From Acidimicrobiaceae bacterium (GTDB lineage: Bacteria; Actinomycetota; Acidimicrobiia; Acidimicrobiales; RAAP-2), in contig PLZF01000098.1 in assembly GCA_003152015.1 (NCBI GenBank), forward strand, positions 65,451 through 124,879: a stretch of DNA of 59,429 bases, given 5' to 3'. This document shows positions 54,324-59,429 of the stretch, piece after piece; position 1 is the first letter of the stretch; every line of letters begins with the position of its first letter. The notes beneath the pieces are model-generated. The model saw only the letters and a program-made list of their open reading frames with translations. It had not been told where the DNA came from and did no database searches. The translations under genes and the position numbers were made by a program.

Positions 54324-55046
54324 TTGAATGTGTCCATATACGTCCCCAACGAAGGTGGAGTTCTGAGGACCTCAATCGAACGGAGTGGTCGGCCCGGTGC
54401 CGCACTACTCCTCTGTGGAGCGCTACTTATCGTGCCGCTCATCGTCATCCAAACCGGTTCGAATTTGTCTGCGTCCGGGCCCGGCCACGGCCACGCGCAC
54501 CAAGCGTCGGCCCCGCCAAGCCATGGGGGGTACTTCCCTGCCTGGCAACTGGCTGCAGACAGCATCAAGACATCCGGCCCCGCGGGCACAGCGGCCGGCG
54601 GCGTGAACGCAACGGCCACCCCACCAACCACGGTGGCGACCCCTCCACCCACCACCCCACCGACCACGGTGCCGGCCCACATCTACTCCGCGCCGACCAC
54701 CCAGGTTCAGCGGGTGTGGACCCCACCGACCACGGTGCCGGCTCCGACCACCACCCAGGCTCCTCAGGCCGCCCCGGCCGCCGCCCCGGCTCAGGCCCCA
54801 GCGGCCAACTCGAGGACGGGCGTCGTCACCTACTACGACGCCACCCCCGGAACGTGCGCCAGCCCCACGTTGTCGTTCGGCACGGTGGTGACCATCACCA
54901 ATCCCGCAAACGGGAAGACGGTCAGCTGCACAGTGGACGACCGCGAGGCCGATACGTCGCGACAGATCGACCTGGCCACTGACACCTTCGCTCAGATCGC
55001 CCCTCTGTCCCAGGGGGTCATTTCCAATGCCGAGCTGAGCTGGTGA
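54324..55046 (+). CDS. Secreted double-psi beta-barrel (RlpA/3D-like) protein in the rpfB locus
   Basis: About 240 residues. A short cytoplasmic start, one membrane-anchor/signal helix (GAALLLCGALLIVPLIVIQTG, residues about 26-46), a Thr/Pro/Ala-rich linker of about 100 residues, and a C-terminal double-psi barrel: GVVTYYDATPGTCASPTLSFG, VTITNPANGKTVSCTVDDREAD, QIDLATDTFAQI. The Asp of the YYD and IDLA segments are as in RlpA and 3D domains, which cleave glycan strands. TTG 54324 with GGAGGAG at 54312-54318; GTG 54330 is an alternative. It lies between tatD and rsmA where mycobacteria have rpfB. Confidence 0.82.
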   Translation: MNVSIYVPNEGGVLRTSIERSGRPGAALLLCGALLIVPLIVIQTGSNLSASGPGHGHAHQASAPPSHGGYFPAWQLAADSIKTSGPAGTAAGGVNATATPPTTVATPPPTTPPTTVPAHIYSAPTTQVQRVWTPPTTVPAPTTTQAPQAAPAAAPAQAPAANSRTGVVTYYDATPGTCASPTLSFGTVVTITNPANGKTVSCTVDDREADTSRQIDLATDTFAQIAPLSQGVISNAELSW

Positions 55047-55058
55047 CACACTGAGCGT

Positions 55059-55931
55059 GTGACCCACCGCCGAGCAGACATCCATGCACTGCTTGAGGCA
55101 AATGATCTCCATCCCAGTCGGGCCCTCGGACAGAACTTCGTGGCCGACGGCAATACGGTTCGGAAAATTGTCCACCTGGCCGGTATCGGTCCGGGATCCC
55201 GGGTGGTGGAGATCGGCGCCGGTCTCGGATCATTGACGTTGGCGTTGGCCGAGGCGGGCGCTTCCGTGACCGCCGTGGAGATCGATCGGCACGTACTTCC
55301 GGTGCTCCGGTCCCAGGTCGAACCACTCGGTGTCCGGGTTATCGAGGCAGACGCACTGTCGCTCGACTGGCAGGCCCTCTTGGAAGATGAGATCGGCGCC
55401 GATGCCGAGGGCGGGTCTTCGGACGCGGCATGGTCCCTGGTGGCCAATCTCCCTTACAACGTGGCCGTTCCGTTGGTCATCCGGGTACTAGAGGAGGCGC
55501 CGCAGGTCTCATCGTTGATGGTCATGGTCCAACGTGAGGTCGGCGAGCGGTTGGCGGCCGAGGCCGGAGATGAGGCGTACGGGGCGGTATCGGTGAAGGT
55601 GGCCTATTGGGCTCGCGCCTCTGTGGTCGGCAGGGTACCGGCTTCGGTCTTTATCCCCCGTCCCAAGGTAGAGTCGGTGCTGGTGCGTCTGGACCGCCGG
55701 CCGCCTCCAATGGGAGACAGTGCCAACGTGTCGTACGACCGTCTGTTCGCTGTCGTCCGAGCCGGCTTTGCCCACCGTCGCAAGATGCTCCGCCGTTCCT
55801 TGGACGGGCTGGTTCAATCCGAAGCATTCGAAGCGGCAGACATCGCACCGACCGCCCGGGCGGAGGAACTGGGCCTGGACGAGTGGGGGAGACTGGCGGC
55901 GTGGAACCCGACGGAACCGAGCGTCTCGTGA
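55059..55931 (+). CDS. rsmA: 16S rRNA dimethyladenosine transferase RsmA (KsgA)
   Basis: 290 residues. RALGQNFVADGNTVRKIV, VVEIGAGLGSLTLALAEAGASVTAVEID (split VVEIGAGLGSLTLALAEAG and VTAVEID), and the catalytic NLPYN motif are present. Dimethylates A1518 and A1519 of 16S rRNA. GTG start 12 bases after the upstream stop. Its stop overlaps ispE (GTGA). Confidence 0.96.
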   Translation: MTHRRADIHALLEANDLHPSRALGQNFVADGNTVRKIVHLAGIGPGSRVVEIGAGLGSLTLALAEAGASVTAVEIDRHVLPVLRSQVEPLGVRVIEADALSLDWQALLEDEIGADAEGGSSDAAWSLVANLPYNVAVPLVIRVLEEAPQVSSLMVMVQREVGERLAAEAGDEAYGAVSVKVAYWARASVVGRVPASVFIPRPKVESVLVRLDRRPPPMGDSANVSYDRLFAVVRAGFAHRRKMLRRSLDGLVQSEAFEAADIAPTARAEELGLDEWGRLAAWNPTEPSVS

Positions 55932-56821
55932 GACAGGGTGATTCCGGGGAGCGCAGTGGGCACGACCAGACCAGCGAGACCGGTGGCACTACCGAAGTGT
56001 CGGCTCCGGCCAAACTGACTCTGTCGTTGACGGTCACGGGGGTCCATCCCGACGGGTATCACGAGATCGAATCCGAAATGGTCACCCTCGACCTGGCTGA
56101 CACGCTGGAGATCGGCCTGGGGGACGGGCTCACCATCGAAAGTGGAGAAAGGCCTCGTGACGCTGAAGTTTCGGGCTCACCCGATGACTTGGCGGCCGAT
56201 GTTTCGGCGCTCTCGACCGGCCCCGATAATTTGGTCATTCGGGCTCTGCTTGCCGTCGATCGCGCCGCTCGGGTCCGGCTGATCAAAAGGATCCCGGTGG
56301 GTGCCGGGCTCGGAGGCGGATCCGCCGACGCCGCGGCCATCCTCCGGTGGGCCGGAAGCACTGATCTCGACGTGGCCGCGAATCTGGGGGCAGACGTCCC
56401 GTTCTGTGTAGCCGGAGGACGGGCTCTGGTGAAGGGCATTGGTGAATCAGTGACACCGCTGGTGCATAAAGACGAGGCGTTCACCCTTCTGCTGCTGCCG
56501 TTCGGGGTGGATACCGGTGCGGTCTACAGGGCGTGGGACTCGCTGGCTCTCCAGAGATCGTCTCCGCCAGCGGGTGTAGGTAACAATGACCTCGAGATGC
56601 CGGCGATTTCGGTAGAACCCCGGCTTGCCCTCTGGCGTGACGTGTTCGCAACCGCCACCGGAGCGGAACCACGGCTGGCCGGAAGCGGATCGACCTGGTT
56701 TGTCGAGGGAACGCTGGAATCGTTGGGGCTCGGCGGTCGACGTTCGCTGGCATTGGGTCGGACGTCGGCCCAGCTCATCAGCGTGAGGACAGTTCCCGCC
56801 CAGTACACCCCAGTCCGGTAA
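55928..56821 (+). CDS. ispE: 4-diphosphocytidyl-2-C-methyl-D-erythritol kinase IspE
   Basis: 297 residues, GHMP kinase of the MEP isoprenoid pathway. SAPAKLTLSLTVTGVHPDGYHEIES, the ATP motif IPVGAGLGGGSADAAA and a C-terminal LAGSGSTWF all match. The GTG 55928 overlaps the rsmA stop; GTG 55901 would add nine residues. The tatD-x-rsmA-ispE order is conserved across Gram-positive bacteria. Confidence 0.95.
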   Translation: MRQGDSGERSGHDQTSETGGTTEVSAPAKLTLSLTVTGVHPDGYHEIESEMVTLDLADTLEIGLGDGLTIESGERPRDAEVSGSPDDLAADVSALSTGPDNLVIRALLAVDRAARVRLIKRIPVGAGLGGGSADAAAILRWAGSTDLDVAANLGADVPFCVAGGRALVKGIGESVTPLVHKDEAFTLLLLPFGVDTGAVYRAWDSLALQRSSPPAGVGNNDLEMPAISVEPRLALWRDVFATATGAEPRLAGSGSTWFVEGTLESLGLGGRRSLALGRTSAQLISVRTVPAQYTPVR

Positions 56822-56899
56822 TCGCCCGCCGCCCTGACGGGGGAGTTCTGCCGTCCGGCTGGCCTGCCCCGCAGGACCAGGGTCAGGATCGTTACGGAG

Positions 56900-56998
56900 C
56901 TACTTGCCCGCCCGGCGCTGCCAGCGGGTGGCCTTCAGCATCTTCTTGTGCTTCTTCTTGCGCATGCGCTTACGGCGCTTCTTGATCAGTGATCCCAT
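56900..56998 (-). CDS. Ribosomal protein bS22-like (AURKAIP1/COX24 domain, 32 residues)
   Basis: MGSLIKKRRKRMRKKKHKK then MLKATRWQRRAGK. This is the small-subunit protein bS22 first seen in mycobacterial ribosomes, with the domain shared with mitochondrial AURKAIP1/COX24. ATG 56998 and TAG at 56902-56900. About half of the residues are Lys or Arg. Often missed in annotation because of size. Confidence 0.85.
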   Translation of the reverse strand: MGSLIKKRRKRMRKKKHKKMLKATRWQRRAGK

Positions 56999-57243
56999 GT
57001 CGTGCGGCAGGCTAGTCGTCCGGGGCGCTCAGCGCCATGTGAGCCGGCATGACACTCGAGGTTGCTATCCCGGCACTCCGGCAATGCGTGGAATCCAGTA
57101 CCCGGTGAAGCGATGAGCGATGGCTTCCATCCGGGAGTCCTTGGCATGGGTAGAAGCCTTGGCACCACAGGAGTCTGCGATCCCATAGTGACACCGGCGA
57201 ACCGGGCTGCCGCCACCAGACCCAACCCGAATCCAAAGACCCG
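56999..57243. other. Intergenic region between bS22 and the histidine kinase
   Basis: No gene is supported. The sequence holds the bS22 promoter region on the minus strand and some GC-rich complementarity; no ORF in it shows a family pattern. Confidence 0.4.
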
Positions 57244-58647
57244 CTATTCCTCGAGACCTGCCTCCTTGGGAGGAGTGATCTCAGGAAGGCTGAATCGGAA
57301 CAGTGCGCCACCACCAGGCGCCTGTTGCGCCTCCACTGATCCTCCCTCCTCCCGAGCCACCTGGGCGACGATGGCCAGGCCCAAACCGGAACCCGGGAGG
57401 CCACGGGCAGTAGGGGCCCGGTAGAAACGGTCGAAGAGGTGATCGATGTCGGATTCGTCGATGCCGTGACCGTGATCCCGAACGATCACCGTCCCGCCCG
57501 AGCAACTGATCTCAACCGAACCTCCGTCCGGGCTCCACTTGAGGGCATTGTCGAGCAGGTTCCCGATGGCCCGTTCGATGCGAGGCTTCGAGCCCATGAC
57601 CCACGATGGTGCGATGAAGGCATTGAACGTCACTCCGCGACTGCGCCCATGAGTGGTGGCGACTCCGACCGTTTCCTCCACCACTGCATGGAGTCCCACC
57701 GGCTCTGAGATCGGGGGAGGTTGCTCCCCCCTGGCCAGCTCGGCCAAGTCGGCAACCACGGTGGTCAGTTCATCGAGCTGGGTAAGGACGTCACCGATCA
57801 GCACCTCGCGTTCGACCGGCTCGAGCTCATCCATGCGACGCGCCACTTCCATATTGGTCCGAAGGCTGGTCAGTGGGGTCCGCAGTTCGTGGGATGCGTC
57901 CAATACCAACTGTCGTTGCGAGTCGCGGGAGGAGTCGAGGGCTTCCAGCAAGCGGTTGAACGCCCGTCTCAGGCGTCCCAACTCGTCCATCCCGCCGGGG
58001 TCGAGCCTCCGCGAGACGTCAGTCGTATCGGCCAACTCCTCCACCGTGGAAGTGAGGCTGTTGAGGGGCCCGAGGACAGCGCGACCCACCACCAGACCGA
58101 GTAGCACAGCCAGGGCCACCCCCAGAAAGGCGATGATCCACAACGCCAGGGCCAGATGTCCCAGCTCCTGGTTCACCCCGGTGAGGGGGGAGCTCATCTG
58201 CAGAGCTCCCCCCGCAGGCATCTCATATGAGTACGAGTTGTAGCCTTCCTGGTAGTGGTAGCCGGGGGCGAGTGGCACTACCAATTCTCGGACTTCGGTT
58301 GTTGTCCCGTTGTTGTCAACGGTGGTGGAGAAGAAAAGGGGTGAACCGTTTCCTTGTGACGCTGCCATCTGTTTGACCGCCGCCGGAATGGGGAGCGATT
58401 GGGGGTCGTTCGGATTGACGGCACCGTTCGCCCACACGACCTGTGAGCATTGGCCGGCGGTGGTGGGGCTGCAGGCATTGGGAATGTTTTGCTGGTTCAC
58501 GTTGAACTGCGCCCCTTGCGAGAGGTTGACGTCGATCGATCCCACCAACGAGTTGTGGGCCACCACGTAGGCGGCGATCGAGCCGAGGACCACCGCCATC
58601 ATCACGGCGATGGTTGCCGCCATCACCAGGCGAGTGCGGAACGTCAT
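57244..58647 (-). CDS. Sensor histidine kinase, HAMP type (MprB-like)
   Basis: 467 residues. One N-terminal membrane helix, an extracytoplasmic domain of about 130 residues with two Cys ([15 protein letters not shown]), a second helix, HAMP ([23 protein letters not shown]), HisKA ([12 protein letters not shown]) and ATPase ([26 protein letters not shown]). Senses envelope stress in related systems. Its ATG overlaps the response regulator stop by 4 bases. Confidence 0.93.
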   Translation of the reverse strand: MTFRTRLVMAATIAVMMAVVLGSIAAYVVAHNSLVGSIDVNLSQGAQFNVNQQNIPNACSPTTAGQCSQVVWANGAVNPNDPQSLPIPAAVKQMAASQGNGSPLFFSTTVDNNGTTTEVRELVVPLAPGYHYQEGYNSYSYEMPAGGALQMSSPLTGVNQELGHLALALWIIAFLGVALAVLLGLVVGRAVLGPLNSLTSTVEELADTTDVSRRLDPGGMDELGRLRRAFNRLLEALDSSRDSQRQLVLDASHELRTPLTSLRTNMEVARRMDELEPVEREVLIGDVLTQLDELTTVVADLAELARGEQPPPISEPVGLHAVVEETVGVATTHGRSRGVTFNAFIAPSWVMGSKPRIERAIGNLLDNALKWSPDGGSVEISCSGGTVIVRDHGHGIDESDIDHLFDRFYRAPTARGLPGSGLGLAIVAQVAREEGGSVEAQQAPGGGALFRFSLPEITPPKEAGLEE

Positions 58648-59315
58648 GTTTCACGCAGTACGTAGCCGACACCCCGGGCAGTGTGAATGAGCCGAGGTTC
58701 GGCGGCTTCTTCGGTCTTGCGCCGCAGGTAGCCCACGTAGACCGCCAGTGAGTTGGTGCCGGAGTCGAAGGTGTACCCCCATACACGGTCGAGGATCACC
58801 TCGCGGGTCAAGACCTGGCGAGGGTGACGAAGCAACAGTTCGAGCAGGTCGTACTCGATCCGGGTGAGCGAGAACTCGCGTGTACCCCGGGAGGCGACGC
58901 GGCTGGCCGGGTCGAGACTGAGGTCGGCGAACCGGAGAATTTCATTCGAATCATCGTGGCGACGGCGCAGGAGTGCCCGCAACCGGGCCAGAAGCTCGGC
59001 GAGGGCAAATGGCTTCACGAGGTAATCGTCGGCGCCGGCATCGAGTCCCTGGACCCGATCGCTGATGGCATCGCGGGCCGTCAGCATCAGGACCGGGGTG
59101 TCGTCGCCCGCGGCCCGAAGGCGTCGGCAGACTTCGAGTCCATCAATGGTCGGCAACCCGATATCGAGGACTACCGCGTCCGGGGGCCGGATAGCGATGT
59201 CTTCGAGGGCCTGCGGACCGTCGATGGCCAACGACACGTCGTACCCCTCGAGTTTCAGCGCCCGGTGCAGCGCCCCGCTCACAGCTGGATCGTCATCGAC
59301 GACAAGCACCCTCAT
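58644..59315 (-). CDS. OmpR-family response regulator (MprA-like)
   Basis: 223 residues. Receiver with phospho-acceptor Asp51 (VLDIGLP), acidic pair DDD (residues 7-9) and Lys near 101 (LVKPF). The winged-helix DNA-binding domain ends [32 protein letters not shown] (split [12 protein letters not shown] and [12 protein letters not shown]). First gene of the two-component operon. Confidence 0.95.
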   Translation of the reverse strand: MRVLVVDDDPAVSGALHRALKLEGYDVSLAIDGPQALEDIAIRPPDAVVLDIGLPTIDGLEVCRRLRAAGDDTPVLMLTARDAISDRVQGLDAGADDYLVKPFALAELLARLRALLRRRHDDSNEILRFADLSLDPASRVASRGTREFSLTRIEYDLLELLLRHPRQVLTREVILDRVWGYTFDSGTNSLAVYVGYLRRKTEEAAEPRLIHTARGVGYVLRET

Positions 59316-59403
59316 CAGGGCGGGAGCCTACCGGGGCAATCCTTCGAGTCCGTGGCACGGGTGGGATCGGCGCCGGAGGCCGTGGCAAGTCCGTGACCCA
59401 GGC

Positions 59404-59429
59404 GGCGAAGGCGGAGGCGGCGGAGGCGG
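59404..59429. repeat. GGCGGA-type simple repeat at the window edge
   Basis: The last bases are a run of GGCGGA/GGCGGC units that continues to the end of the window. Its full extent cannot be seen. Confidence 0.6.

Overview
The window is a stretch of high-GC (roughly 62-65 %) actinobacterial chromosome, most likely from the class Acidimicrobiia. The evidence is mixed. Starts are often GTG. Adjacent genes commonly overlap by 1-4 bases (ATGA, GTGA). Several genes seem to be leaderless. Two tiny ribosomal proteins (bS22 and bL37) of the kind known from mycobacteria are present. There is an F420-type luciferase-like oxidoreductase, and a secreted protein remnant carries the 'GYW-VASDGG-FSFGDA' repeat common in Acidimicrobiia. 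The class is an inference; no rRNA or tRNA gene was found.

Layout. 1-3011: translation and repair genes (3' part of mnmA, then ligA). 3069-8300: accessory region with two decayed methyltransferases, a MarR regulator, strong hairpins, an arsenic operon (arsR-arsM-small Cys-Cys protein), an NTF2-like protein, a methyltransferase and a transposase remnant. 8489-11938: PASTA Ser/Thr kinase, a small Cys-rich protein and an orphan D12 adenine methylase. 12043-15858: lipid-type enzymes and an MFS exporter. 15861-19047: gatCAB. 19055-20330: a broken secreted CAP-like gene. 20412-23717: a TetR-controlled divergent cluster (SDR and carboxymuconolactone-decarboxylase-like on one side, TetR and AurF-like diiron protein on the other). 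23735-24300: no convincing ORF but dense RNA-like structure, including a potential pseudoknot and GNRA-capped hairpins. This is the best candidate for something undescribed.

24346-34395: CDF metal exporter, then a lipid cluster (LLM oxidoreductase, thiolase, FabH, nucleotidyltransferase), a NifU-domain protein, a ferritin-like diiron protein, a MarR-MFS pair and an acyl-CoA dehydrogenase. 34552-37784: an NRAMP-like transporter with altered metal-site motifs, a structured leader, and a soluble PRC/MgtE-N/CBS protein, which together look like a metal uptake and sensing pair. 37983-42625: envelope-type cluster (glycosyltransferase, methyltransferase, cyclase-like alpha/alpha-barrel protein, second methyltransferase). 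42706-49467: GDT1-family transporter, universal stress protein, aminopeptidase N, a PfkB sugar/nucleoside kinase, a TPR remnant, an unknown protein and a GDPD. 49500-56998: housekeeping block (bL37, DUF192, rsmI, msrA, metG, tatD, a double-psi beta-barrel secreted protein, rsmA, ispE, bS22). In the tatD-x-rsmA-ispE order, x is where mycobacteria carry rpfB and Bacillus carries yabE. 57244-59315: an MprAB-like two-component system.

In most places the operons are simple and translationally coupled. Functions given below rest on motifs read by eye; no database search was run.
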